DNA of 34,458 bases from Perkinsus olseni (lineage: Eukaryota > Perkinsozoa > Perkinsida). Below the pieces are notes generated by a model. It had not been told where the DNA came from and did no database searches. It saw nothing but the letters and a program-made list of their open reading frames with translations. This document shows, piece by piece, positions 9,020 to 20,642 of this stretch. Each line of letters begins with the position of its first letter. Within the stretch, counting starts at the first letter, position 1. The stretch is taken from assembly GCA_013115125.1 (NCBI GenBank), contig JABANN010000373.1, positions 1-34,458 of the forward strand. The letters are read 5' to 3'. The position numbers and the translations under genes were made by a program.

Positions 9020-11930
9020 CACACCGAACCTGTCAAACACTGCACCGATCCAACGCATTTTCTGAAATCCCAAAGCCTCGTTTGAGGAGATAATATACTC
9101 TTCAGTTGAGCGTCATAAGTATCCTCATCTTCCCCATGCATCGAGCAGACTACCCAACTCTTTGCAAAGAGCGAATTCAATTCCCTCCATAACAGATTCC
9201 AGAGGTCGGGCATCGCAGTCTTAACCGAACGGTTTAACATCATCATCATCACCGACGTCCAAAGAAATCACGCCTCGAACTCCACTGAAGCATCGGAACT
9301 CGGCTCCCTCCAGAACTCACCGCCGTGCGCCCGATTTTAGACACTATTGGGCCATCTCCGACATACCTCATCAACCGTGTCTGGGCCGCTCTGAGCTGCT
9401 CCGATGCCTGTACTGCTGTTAGACGGCCTTGCAAGACTGCTAGATTCAGCATAGCAACGATCTGAAACGGTTGAAGGTTCGCGAAATCCTTTCTTGATAC
9501 CAGAAAAATGGCGCACACACAGAAAACAGCGGTGCAGTCGTGATGAGCAATGCCGAGCCTCGCTACTACGTTCTGCTTCCAGCTGCTTGTGTCATTCCTC
9601 CAGTCCGTGGCAGCGAGACTATCAATACGTTTGGACATCACAGCCTCACCTAAAGTACTAAACAGTTGACGTCAATTCCATCAGACAGAATCCTGCGGGC
9701 GAAGGAAATACTCAAAAGCCCGAATACCCGAATATGAATTCACGAAATACTCTCCTGCAACAGCACTTTACTAGGACAGGCCTCCAGAACAATAGCTCAC
9801 TGTCGGCCGAGATACGTTGCACACCGAAACCCGCAAAGGACGGAGACAGGTTATGGTGCTGTTTTCCCGTAACCACGATCATTCAAGCTCACCAGCCTGT
9901 GCTTTCTTCGCCGAGAAGTCAGTTGCTGCTTTCTCGAGCCTCCGTCCAAAGACTGCCCCCAAGCCGCTGATCGAGTAGCTCATTCGCTGAGTATATATCG
10001 TCTTCCTGGAGAGATACCAACAAGACCCCTCAGCACGGCAAGCGTTGATCATCATGCTAGAAGAAGCACGGCCAGAAACCGCTGGGTAACCCCGCAAGCC
10101 CACCGTTTCGCTCACGAACAGTGCGAATCCACCAAAAAATACGCCAATGCAGGACCAATGGCAACTACCGTCTATCACATATTCCGAGCTCTACACTAAA
10201 AGCACCCATTGGATTACGAGGGGTCATCGGGATCCTGTTCGTACGTTATTACTTCCCGAGACCGACAAATCTTACCTGAACAACCGAGATCATTTGGCCA
10301 GGGCCTCCGGCACACGACAAAGCCATCGAGGGTATCACGCAATCCCAAACTTACTCCGCCATCCCCTCCTTACACAGCATGAAACCCGGATTTTTGTGGG
10401 GGGAAAATTATCTTTGAAATTTTTCGCGTCGGCTCACATGTATGCGTCGTAATGAGTACAATGACGATGATTGATCGATGTTACGACGAAGATGATACCA
10501 AGCACTTCGGAACGCGTCAATGACAATTTTCAAATTATGGTGAATTCAGTTGAATTGAGATTCGCGAATAGCGATCAACAACCCAGTGCAGCTTACTGAA
10601 TGAACAATTGTGCCCAACTGCGGTTAATTTCTTGTTCTTGAGGTCCACCGTAGTGTCCTCCATCGCATAGCCCTAACAGAAGACACGTAAACCCGAACCC
10701 GAACCCGACCGACTTGTCGATTCTCGATTCTCGGCTCGAATGATCTCACCTGCATTTTGGGCAACAACTTTTGCACCAGCTCTGGTATTTGGTAATCGAG
10801 CGCGAATATCCGACGAACTTGGAAAACCTGATAACCCCCGCTAGCCTTACCGAATCGAACCTTCCCCAACTCGGAAGCCGGCGCTTGGGCGACAATTCCT
10901 ACTGCTCCACGAGCCAGCAGATACGTGCGAAGATGACCAATGCTGCGCATACGCTAACTCACTGCAACCATCACCTATTCTGGTTGAGCCTCGCGAGAGA
11001 GGTGCAATGATCTTTTCGCACCGAGCTGTTGATGATGGCCATGCACCACTCGAAGGCGAGCTCAACCCATTTTGTCACTTCCCCTACATTCGCCTCGCCA
11101 TTACGCAAAGTACACTTGTCAATTTACGGAGGAGCGACAAGCCCTCAGGAACGCACTTGATTCTCCTTGTCGATATTCCGATAAACAGTATTTATCCGCT
11201 TAACATGCGGTTGGTCGGGATTGGGGTACTTGGCCCACCACGCGGAGGTACCTGCCAGAGTCAAGTGGTCAAAACGCATAACACGGACAGCGTCGAATGG
11301 CAGTGAATCACGCACCCTCACGCCACCGCGAAAAAGTAGCGAAAGTTGGTACACAAAGGCCGAGCATGTTCGGTACGGCAAGAGTATACCGAATAGATTG
11401 AGGCCATTGCACTATGAGAGAGAGAATGACATAAGACACTTGGCCCGTGACGGACCCAGGCCCTGATGAATATCGAACTTAAGCGCTATGCTCTAGCTCC
11501 CCCTCAATTCCTACTCACTGGAAGACTATAAATGACGAAGTGGGAACGCAGGAGGCTCGCGTTCATGATAACAATATGACGCAATCTCCAACAACTCTGC
11601 CATTACGTAGATATCGTCAAGCTATGAGCGTACATGACTGTACTCCTTCAAGAACCCATCCCATCATACTCTCGGCCGAAATACCCTCAAGTTCGGCGGA
11701 CAAAGATTCAGTCTATCGCTTTGAATGCCGCTGTCCCCTCCCCTCCGGTACTACATGTCTCCCAGTCATGCGGAAATACATGGCGACGTTCAAAGAACTT
11801 CATCCCGGGCTGTCGAGAAGGACAATAGAGTGAAGAAATACGAAACTGACGTTGGACGTGTGCTCTGCGGAAATTGACCGCTGATCGAAGCCGAAACTCT
11901 GACTGCTATCCTCTGAGAAATACTCCGCAT
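9020..11930 (-). CDS. Unrecognised multi-exon gene, predicted mitochondrial helix-rich protein (exon structure incomplete)
   Basis: Several minus-strand segments look coding and carry splice sites. Examples are 11411-11322, 11251-11157, the segment ending at 10986 (reading WVELAFEWCMAII), about 10951-10750 (IGHLRTYLLARGAVGIV), about 10005-9895 (SYSISGLGAVFGRRLEKA) and about 9500-9365 (FANLQPFQIVAMLNLAV). The exon ending LNQN joins in phase to IGHLRTYLL. An upstream ATG at 11930 opens MRSISQRIAVRVSASISG, an Arg/Ser-rich segment typical of mitochondrial presequences. The helical Leu-rich style recalls organellar FAST/RAP-type RNA-binding proteins, but no diagnostic motif was found. The start, the stop and at least one junction remain unresolved. 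Confidence 0.4.
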
Positions 11931-12028
11931 GATAGTGAAGCGAGGACAAGTCAGCAGCGGAGCATTCTGTATTATGGAAGTCACACGGGGAAAATTCACG
12001 AAACAACTCAGAAAAAAAATTGGCTTTT

Positions 12029-12313
12029 ACGCCAACTAGAGCTGGGCAACCGTACTGGGGTCGAGGAACGTACGGTACGGAGTACGTTCCAAACTGTCAA
12101 CTTCGTACGGGTACGGAGAATTAGTACGTATTAACTATATCAAATAACGCATACGTGCATTAAATTACGCCGTACTTCAAGTACGGCGTACTAGTACGGT
12201 ACTTGGGAGCCCCTGGGACGGGTAGTACGGCTAGTACGGAGTCGTACTCGTACTACCCGTACCGTACTCCGTACTAGACCGTACCCGTACAGTCGCCCAC
12301 CTCTAACGCCAAC
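12029..12313. mobile_element. hAT-type MITE with 8-bp target site duplication
   Basis: The element spans 12037-12305 (269 bp) and is flanked on both sides by the identical octamer ACGCCAAC (12029-12036 and 12306-12313). Its ends are imperfect inverted repeats: TAGAGCTGGGCAACCGTAC against, reverse-complemented, TAGAGGTGGGCGACTGTAC. An 8-bp duplication and a YAGRGNTGGGCAA-like terminus are hallmarks of hAT transposons. There is no transposase. The interior consists of many GTAC/TACGG motifs in both orientations, giving strong foldback potential. The perfect duplication suggests a recent insertion. Confidence 0.9.
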
Positions 12314-12689
12314 TGATGTCCCACTTTTTCAATCTAGATAGAGCCACCCATCACAGCGAGTATTTCGTAGTTATACATGTGCCTCCTGGCCTTCTTATGA
12401 GCAACGAAGCCTGACCGTCTGCGTTATAGTAAACACCAGGGGTGCACGGCGACGACGAGATGTGGAATCTGGTAAGCTACACTCAGAAATGAACGATTAG
12501 GTCGTCAGAAGAGCATGAAATCCGCATGACTAACGTCCAAAACCTCTGAGACATACACAGCACCGGTAGCATACCTTCCGTAGACTCTGCAACTCTGCTC
12601 TTCACCACCACCACCACCACCACCACCACCACCACCATAAAACCGTCAAACCCGACTCATCCTCCCAGTTGTGAGATACTATCAACACA
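12314..12689. other. Intergenic stretch with CAC microsatellite
   Basis: No gene was seen here apart from a (CAC)n tract of about 11 units at 12603-12636, lying 54 nt upstream of the candidate start codon at 12690. Confidence 0.5.
12603..12636. repeat. (CAC)n microsatellite
   Basis: About 11 uninterrupted CAC units are present. It may lie in the 5' leader of the adjacent small gene. The length is likely polymorphic. Confidence 0.95.
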
Positions 12690-13237
12690 ATGGCAAAGGC
12701 AAAAAAGGTCACAGAAAAATGCTACTGCACGACAAGCCACTGCTCAGTAAGTATAGTCGTAATATCGTCACTGCGGTTGTCCCCATCGCCATAACCAAGG
12801 GCGCCGACAAAAATGGGAAACCGCTCACTACCACACTTACGAGAGTACCAGGGAAACCACACGATGTCTATATCGCGGATTTCGCCAAAAACAATACCAC
12901 AATGTTACCAAATCTTGCGAGCCCTCAACAGGCTCCATGCAACTCTAAAAAACACTTCTGCCAAACAGAAGAATCCCGCGGCTTCTTCCAAATCGTAGTT
13001 CTCGCTTTCTCCAATCTAAGCCTCGCCCCTTCCAGCCGCGACAACGCCTGCTGCCAATGCATACTCACCGTTCAGATGCGGGCGCCATACTGGCTTTGTT
13101 CTGAGCATAAAAATAACCCCGATAGATTCACAATAAGGACGTTCAAATACGACGCAAGTACCGAAGCAGATTCGAAAAATAACCTCAACGTTAATGTATT
13201 CATTACGTATTCAGAATCTAGAGATGAGACATCATAA
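12690..13237 (+). CDS. Candidate two-exon gene of unknown function
   Basis: An ATG at 12690 opens MAKAKKVTEKCYCTTSHCS, ending at a GTAAGT donor. An intron at 12747-12799 (53 nt, acceptor CAAG) joins in phase to GADKNGKPLTTTLTRVPGKP and an open frame to the TAA at 13237. The first exon has three Cys. Later parts of the long frame look less protein-like, so another intron and an earlier stop are possible. No family was recognised. Confidence 0.35.
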
Positions 13238-13725
13238 CCGATATCGTCCGAGAGCCTATCTGGAAATTTTATCAGTAGAAATACAACGAAACCACGACGC
13301 ACCAACATAACGTGCCGAAGGTGCGAATATTACTCCCATGCAAAGATACGCCGTAGATAACTTCCGTCAAAAAACTGATCCGACAACCCTAGATATACCA
13401 TGATCTCTGACATTCTCGGATGCAGAATATATTCTAGCGACGATATCTTCTACAACGCAACCGCCCCCTCGATTTTCACTCGATTTTCGAGCTTCGGTCG
13501 GACGGAGATTCCACAAATAATAGTGTGTGAATGGGGCATATCAAATCTCTCAGAGCTCGCATTTACTATATCGAAACCCAAACTACTATGAACAGCAAGC
13601 AAACGAAAGTGCACGTAGAGAGAAAAGCAACTGGCGAGATTCTGAGCGTCACTGTATGACGGAGCGGGGGCACGAGTCTCTATCGCCTTCAATTTTCTAC
13701 TACTTGACGTCCCCTCCCAGGTCTA

Positions 13726-13965
13726 CTACCTCACAAAGACTATTCCCACTACCACTGACATGATAATCCAGGCCAAGACGAGACGCCCAGCCGGCAGAAC
13801 GATCTCGTGCATCATCGCAGATGACTTCAGAGACGTGTCCTCAGCGTTGGTAGCTCGGAAGGGACGATCGGACTCGACCTCGGCCGAGGAAGATATCATC
13901 ACGCATGCCAGGACCAGCAGGGACGCGAAGAGGAGAGTCAGCGCTCTGTAGGCTGACGATAACAT
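13726..13965 (-). CDS. Small membrane protein, 79 aa, unknown
   Basis: The ATG at 13965 starts MLSSAYRALTLLFASLLVLA, a signal peptide or first membrane segment. A polar, acidic stretch follows, then a C-terminal hydrophobic segment LVLAWIIMSVVVGIVFV. The stop is TAG. The AG|GTAGTA at the stop could also be a donor site, so a further exon is possible. The composition (short, two hydrophobic ends) supports a real single-exon gene, but no family is recognised. Confidence 0.45.
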   Translation of the reverse strand: MLSSAYRALTLLFASLLVLACVMISSSAEVESDRPFRATNAEDTSLKSSAMMHEIVLPAGRLVLAWIIMSVVVGIVFVR

Positions 13966-14654
13966 TATTGGGTAAAATACTTGAGAACCAACAATGCCAA
14001 ATAACCGCCGCTAGCTCGCATCATAACTCACTTCAAGAGTCTGAGAGTCATACTACGACCCCCGGTTGAATGGAGTAATTGATTTTTACACGTTTAATGG
14101 GGTTCCAGGGTCGATTCTTATTTTCAGAATTGGTTTAGGAAACGACCCTTGAGTGTTGAGAGTAAGGCCTATCATGCCCACTGCGGAACACTCACGTAAG
14201 TGCGCTGCATCAACAACCTGCACACGAACTCGTTGCAAACCGCAAGCGCCTTCTTTCACCAACTAAGTCCGCTGGCTTTTTTTTCGGCGGCATGTTACGC
14301 ATTTTTTATTTGACTCCCTACCGAAGCCAATAACAAATCATTGACATTTCGCTCGCCCCAATCATGCTGCGGCGCACGCCTAGAGGAGACAATGGACGGG
14401 CAGGAAATGCGCAAGTGCTCGGCTAATTTCTTTGATGGACTTCCCTGCTGTTTGGCGCACGTTCTGAGCACATCGCGTGATTAGTGCTATCAGATTGGCC
14501 GCGCTCATTTCGCCGCGTTATATTGCCTCGTCAATGTCTTGTGAGTAGCCTTGCAAGGTTCTCGGGTTATGAAATTAGCCCAAATTCAAATCCCGTGCAT
14601 CAGAAGCTTTTCCGGAATTTCCGGCTAACCACGAAGTTCATCGTGGCTGCTGTC
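13966..14654. other. Intergenic region
   Basis: No gene, RNA or clear repeat was seen. It should contain divergent upstream regions for the flanking minus-strand and plus-strand genes. Confidence 0.4.
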
Positions 14655-15411
14655 ATGCCCCTCTTCGTGAGGGCGATCGAGATGGATATTTTCTGCCGCA
14701 AGATGAACGAATTTGAGTGCTTCATCGAGCTAGACGGCACACCCAACTATGCAGTAGCGGCCCACAAAGGGACTGTGGGCTTCTCCTCGAGGTCGTGTGA
14801 CGTGAAGAAAGAAGGTCCCAAGAGGAAGAGGGATGCCTTTACGACGGCCATGGCCGCCGGTCTTGAAATGGGATGCCCGTTCAGGCTCCTAATTCAGTCG
14901 CCCATGAGCAGCGAGTACGCTTTTGTTGGTGACAACTTACGCATTGTCGACCAGCTTGATGGCGTGTATAACAAGTTCGCTAAGCTCAGTAGCCAGCAAG
15001 TTAACGTTATCGCAAAGGAAGTGGCGGGCCTGACGTTCGTGTCGGCCGAGCCCCACAGATTCATCCAAATCACTAAAGAAGGGAGAATCTTGGAGGCTGG
15101 CGGGGAGAGACGTCGCTGGAAGTGGACATCCAGGACATCCAGCACACGGAAGTTCTACTTGAAGGCAGATGACGACAAGACGGTGGCCTTCATCATCCCC
15201 TACTACTTGGTTATGGTCGAGAAACTCAACGTTATTCTTCTGAGATGGTGAGTTGCGATAAAACGAGTATTCAACGCACTTGCCGTTGGTTTAGGACGCC
15301 TGAGCAAGGCCAAGACGAGTAGGTCTGATCACTCTGGTGGTCTCAATAGCGTTGAAGCACTCTAATCTCAGGTACTTCCAGGCCCCTGTGCAAACGCCTG
15401 CGCCAGCGTAG
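14655..15411 (+). CDS. Unrecognised protein, 210 aa, two exons
   Basis: Exon 1 is 14655-15247, starting at MPLFVRAIEMDIFCRKMNEF. It ends in AGATG|GTGAGT. Exon 2 (15372-15411) restores Trp and ends YFQAPVQTPAPA before a TAG. The phases agree and the total is 633 nt. The open frame extends in-frame upstream to 14484, so an earlier start is possible. The protein has a basic patch (KKEGPKRKRD) and beta-rich stretches such as EYAFVGDNLRIVDQLDGVY. Its style recalls the protein at the right end of the window, but no motif is shared. Probably lineage-specific. Confidence 0.6.
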
Positions 15412-16241
15412 GTGGGGCGGTAGCGTGGCGATTCGACAGTGTTGAAATACTATCAGAGAATTGTAATGGCCGACAGTCTATGTATATCATAGTGGACGCC
15501 ATTTTCCTCCCTTGTGCTGGAGGGTGTACTGCCTTGTTAGTGAATGGTTTTCAGGGACGCAGAAATGCACCCGAGGACGGGGGCTTCTGCTCCTCCGATG
15601 CAGGATTAACAGCAGAGAGCAGTCGGCAGGGTCTTCTCTGGATGGACAAACGCACTTTGACGTGCTTGTATTTCTCTTTAGTGTAAAGGAGGTTATGGGA
15701 GGACATGTGACAGATGTTGATGTTCACTAGTGAATTGGGTTGCGTTGTTCCCAGTGTCACTTGGTGAATTATCATCAGGCATGTTCGTCACAGGAGAGTA
15801 TCCCCCTTAAAACACAAACCATTGTCGGCAGCAGCTCGTCGAAGCGGCGGCTATGGATTGGAAGGGCATTGCGCGATTTGACAGTGTTGGATACTGCACC
15901 GTGTATTGGCCTTCTATATTTCACGCGCACTGGAACGTGCGCTGCCGCAAAGTAACTTCGCTCGAGCTCGCGTACTGGACTGCTGTTCAGTTTGTAGAAA
16001 GTGGAGCATCGATTGAATCAACCATTAGCATTTATCGTGCGTTCGAGACCCAAGCCCAGCCGCCGACTGCTTCGCCTTTCTATGTCGTCTATGAGCTAGG
16101 CGTAGTGGGTGAGAGCTGCTGGCCTTCTGCGTTCGGCTGGAGCCCATTGGGTGGGGGCCGTCGAGTGTAACAGCTGCCGCGTGGTTCCCGCCTCCCAGCG
16201 CTGAGCGCCCTTCTCGACATTCACCCACCCCCCTTTGGTCT
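15412..16241. other. Intergenic region upstream of DAW1
   Basis: No supported gene. A short degenerate direct repeat (GCGATTCGACAGTGTTGAAATACT near 15430 against GCGATTTGACAGTGTTGGATACT near 15873, given here as similar rather than identical) recurs within it. The DAW1 promoter must lie here. Confidence 0.35.
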
Positions 16242-19200
16242 ATGAAACTCCGTCGCTTTTTACTCCGCTACTACCCGCCGGGTATAATACTCGAATATCA
16301 ACGACGAAATGGGGATGTAAGGCTGTTCATACCGCGACCGCTGCGCTCCGAGGCACCGCTGCTAGGGCGTTGTTACAGTGAAAAATACCTATTATTCAAT
16401 AGAAATTTCAAGTCTTATTTCACTATCAGATTCTAGCTTAACCATTAGAGTAACAACGCAGCTTTCATTATCTCGAATTCTTTGGCCATAGGGTGGCGGA
16501 GTGGTCTTCGGATCCGCTGCGGATTCACAGCGAGCTCTAGAATGGGCCTATGGACTACGCCGACTGAGCCCTCTTTCCATCCTTCTTTCTCAAGTACGCA
16601 AGGAACGCAAGCGGCGTGTCCTCAGAGTAGTCTTCATGCGCTTTACTACAATGATCACAATGTTTGTGCAGCGGTGAAGTATCCCCTCTGTGATAGTAGC
16701 ATCCTGACGTGGTCGACGGCAACTCACTGGTTTAAAACCAGTGGTTTTCCTGCCCGGGTCGCGTCATCAAATTCTGAACCTATACTGGCGTCGCCGACAA
16801 CCTTGTCACCATACGGAGCACTTGCAGATGCTATTCGTTGCAGCGTGATTTGTATTTTCATGTTCGGTCTTCAGATAGAGACGAAGTCTGTCGATCTCTT
16901 GACGCTGAGCCCAGAGTCCGATGTTGACGTGCTGGTTGATCAAATCATTCTCGAAGAACCTCTCCTGTCTGACAGCAAGAAAGTAGAACCCTCTCCGAAT
17001 GGTACTTTTGAAGTATCATTCGGCAGCTGTCTAATTATTCTCGTGCTATCATATTGGTCAGCCTGTTTCGGTGTTTAGAGGCCCTTGAAGGCTCTCAAGG
17101 GTATTGAAATCGGATACACGTCGGAGAGACATGCTGTCATTCCCGAACTCTTTCAGGGTGTGGTTCGGAAGATGATTTATAAACTGATGGACAAATTAGA
17201 CGGTCACAACAGATCTCGGAAGTTCTACTTGTATAAGATTCTACGGTAAGAGGAGTAATCCCGGGCCTGCTGCCACTTGGTATCAGGGCGCACATCCTGC
17301 CACTGACGAACTGCGCGTTCAACAAGTCCGGATCAAAGTTCATCACAGGGAGCTACGACCGTGAGTTTCATGCTGCCGTTTGAGGCCGTGTGCTTCTAAG
17401 TAACGGAGGTGGCATTCACGCGCTGCTCCATTGGTTCATCGGCATTACGTACAGTAGACATGGACCCACTCGGGCGGGGATACTATCATCTCCGTTACTT
17501 GCAAAACAAGGCTTAGCAACAATCTCTCGAGAACTTACAGTCGCCCGCAGGAAAGCTTTGCGGGTTCGGTGCCTGGATTTAGTCGCTTGGAGATTCTGGA
17601 ATGAGTTGAAATTTGAGCAAAACACTGTAGTCGAGACGCTGACAACATCGCCCGCCGAATTCTGTCTATTCTCACTGACAGCGGATTTAAGGCTCGAGAG
17701 TGTCGTTCTGCAGGCACCTGTCGAGTATGGGATAGTATGACGGGCGATGAGCTCGTGAGTTTGGGTATGGACCGACCCGGGTTCGAACCCGCCCGCTGGA
17801 ATCTTCTCCTCTGTCAGAGGGGCACCGGAACGTCGTCTACGCCTTGGCCTTCAATAATCCTTTCGGCGACAAAATCCTCACTGGCAGTTTCGATAAAACT
17901 GCGCGGATTTGGGATGCTCAGAGTGGTAGGTGGGCAGGAGCTCCGTGCACATCTCAGGGAGAATAACAATGGTGAACTGTTGGTAGTTGTCTCTTCATAT
18001 CAGTACAGGCTCCAGGCTAGATTCTTTTCGAAGAAGCTAGCCTCAGTGACAAGCTGTTGACCGTGGTACTTCTCGTTGAGGATCCCGTTACTGCGTGAAA
18101 TATCTGTCGTTTATCATGGTTCAGCATGCTTCTTAATTCGCCGCGTTTGATATGGAAATGAATTCTGGTCGAAGAGGCGTACTCGCCTAGCGTTGTCGTT
18201 AATGCGAATTTGAGTTTTGTTGCTTATCTCCTCGAGGTAGGGTTATGAAGGCCTGTGAGGAAAGAGCTGCTTGCATGTTTATTGAACTCCTCAGGCCAGT
18301 GTCTCCACGTTCTTGTTGGCCATACTACCGAGATCGTCTGCGTAGCTTTCAGCCCTCGAGGTGAGTATTCTTGAATCTTGCGTATGTCGACATGCTCGGT
18401 CTGTTCAGGCACTGTAGCGGCTACGGGAAGTATGGACAGGACAGCGAAGCTGTGGTCCGTGGACACAGGCAAGTTGGCTACTGCTCTGCAGCAACGCCCT
18501 CGCTTGTCGTATCCCTTTTGAGGAGTATCATAAATATAGTGAAGATTGCTTAAAGCATGAACTGATAGTTTAATAAAGGGCGCCGGAGACCTTGTGGCTC
18601 GTTGCCCAATGAAAGGCGAGACGACAGTATTTGGCGGTCCTTGAGAGACAGCAAGTTTCGAGGCTGTGAAGTTCGCAGATTTGAGGCTGCCAACCACTTT
18701 CGGATCTTTTTCGAACCACCATCTTCGAATCCTTGCGAAGATAGTGAATATCCTTCGCACAGTGTGTGCAGTATACTGTACTGGGCCCTTCCTGCGTTCC
18801 TCAGGAGCGATTATTGCGACACTCGAGGGTCATACGGCGGAGATTGTGAGCTTGGCCTTCAACACCGAAGGGACGAGGATGCTCACAGGTGAGCGGCGCT
18901 ACTATCGTTGGCAATTGGGACGACCTGTAGGGTAAGCTCGCGTGAGAGTAGAGCACTTCGGGGTTCGGTCCCGAACACAGATGATAGAGGATCCGTTTGA
19001 CGTCGGGACCGCGCGTGAGTATCTTTCTCAGGGTCATTTGACAACACTGCGAGGCTGTGGGATGTAGCCAGCGGAAGGTGCTTGCATGTAGATGTCTTAC
19101 TGGCCCTATCCCACATTCACATGTCCTGTGGAAGTAGGTCCTAGCGAGCCACAGCGGAGAAGTTGCGGCAGCGCAATTCGACTTCACGGGAGAGCTTATC

Positions 19201-20105
19201 GTGACTGGAAGTATCGACAGAACGTACGATGGAATTTTGACGTCAATCAGCGGCGCTATTTTGACCTGACAGATGCAAGTTGTGGGATGCCAACACTGGG
19301 CAGTTGTTGGACACCTTGAAGGGCCATCAGGATGAGGTTGGAGCTGTCGTCTTCGTTCGCAGGTCTCATAACTCTGCCCAGGTGCTCGACGTTGTTTTCA
19401 ATTCGACCGGATCGAGGATCGCCACCGCCTCCGCAGATGGGACAGGGAGAGTGTGAGAGCCGTTTCGGTGTGCCTCTGTGTGTCGCCGCTGTGCACTGTG
19501 ATGGTGGTGCAAATAGCGGTTTCGCTTCGTGTGCTGGGTCAAGATTGCCGGACGTCTAGTGGGGCAGAGTAAGGGAATGATTGCAGTTACGATATCGAGA
19601 AGGGAAGATGTGTGGCTACCTTGATAGGCCACGAAAACGAAATCTCAAAGGTAGCTGGGCCTCGAAAGAAGTGTATCAACGATGGGAAAGAGCGAGACAG
19701 CGTCCAAGCCATAGTTGTAGGTCCAGTTCAGTCCAACTGGCTGCAGAGTTCTGACAGCTGCTAGTGATCACACGTGCAGAGTATGGGACTCTAATACCGG
19801 GGAATGCTTGCAGGTGATCATCCAACTGGGCAGCGCTGGCGGCGGCTTGAACAGTGCAAGTTGAACTGTGTTTCAGGTGCTTGAGGGACACACTGACGAG
19901 GTCTTCAGTTGTGCATTCAATTATGAAGGTCCCTGGCGAATACCCGTCAAAGTGTTTATGGCTGTTCTCAGGTGACACTATCATTACCGGCAGCAAGGAC
20001 AATACGTGTCGCATATGGAAGGATAATTGCTTCACTGATACGACGCGTGAGGAGGCGCTCGAAAGTCGGTCTACTGGGAATTGGGATCCTCATGGATCTA
20101 CGTAG
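16242..20105 (+). CDS. DAW1: DAW1/ODA16, dynein assembly factor with WD repeats, 17 exons
   Basis: DAW1 (Chlamydomonas ODA16) is a WD40 propeller that links outer-arm dynein to the IFT train for import into cilia. Exons: 16242-16316, 16875-16982, 17157-17245, 17287-17360, 17714-17764, 17818-17925, 18295-18360, 18409-18468, 18805-18888, 19032-19087, 19138-19223, 19273-19336, 19382-19452, 19587-19650, 19721-19813, 19877-19928, 19972-20105. They total 1335 nt, or 444 aa (human 415). The start [19 protein letters not shown] is diagnostic. WD repeats include [54 protein letters not shown] and [12 protein letters not shown]. The intron after exon 8 has a GC donor. A 27-residue tail follows the last WD repeat, where human DAW1 ends. 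Confidence 0.96.
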
Positions 20106-20569
20106 GTCACGACCCTGCCCCCCAAGTGAAGTCCTCCGCGACTAGTGAAGGTGAAGAATAGAGGGTGTCACTGGCCTGAGAGTGTATCCCAACATGAGCT
20201 GCTTCTCGCCAGAACGTGATTGCGTAGAGTTCGGTCGGAAGAGAGCTTGATCGTGTATTGGACGCTCGAGAGCACTGCGGCAATGCAACACGTACAGATG
20301 AGAGCAATGCTGCAATTCGCGTAGATAGGCTATCTGAGAAAGCTGAGCGAGAATTGTATAACTGCGCGCGACCATGACACTTACCTCCCAAAAGCAGATG
20401 AGCAAAGATGAGTGAGAAAGCGAATAACTAGGCGACTGGGAGACTTTGTCCAGGCACCAGCGGCGGCAGTCCCCCTGCGCGTTGCATCCTACCCGCTCGA
20501 CATCAGGCAAGGATCAGCTCCAGCTTCTCAACTACAGCATTACGCAGCAAATCTTGACATAGCTAACTA
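20106..20569. other. Intergenic region after DAW1
   Basis: Nothing is supported here apart from the DAW1 3' end. Open frames on the minus strand lack recognisable composition. Confidence 0.4.
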
Positions 20570-20642
20570 CGATCTCGGTGGGACTCGAACCCACAATCTT
20601 TGGTTCCGAAGACCAACGCCTTATCCATTAGGCCACGAGACC
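20570..20642 (-). tRNA. tRNA-Arg(UCG)
   Basis: Acceptor GGTCTCG pairs with CGAGATC. D arm GCC-GGC, anticodon arm TTGGT-CTTCGGA-ACCAA (anticodon UCG) and T arm GTGGG-TTCGAGT-CCCAC are all fully paired. No TTTT follows in the next 60 nt. Confidence 0.96.

Noticed and set aside
16490-16540. GTGGCGGAGTGGTC as the 5' half of a tRNA in DAW1 intron 1
   Set aside because: No T arm or pairing 3' acceptor follows, so it is a chance D-arm-like motif or a small remnant.
17781-17790. GTTCGAACCC resembling a tRNA B box
   Set aside because: It lies in the 53-nt DAW1 intron at 17765-17817, whose removal gives the perfect WD-repeat sequence [18 protein letters not shown]. No tRNA fold surrounds it.
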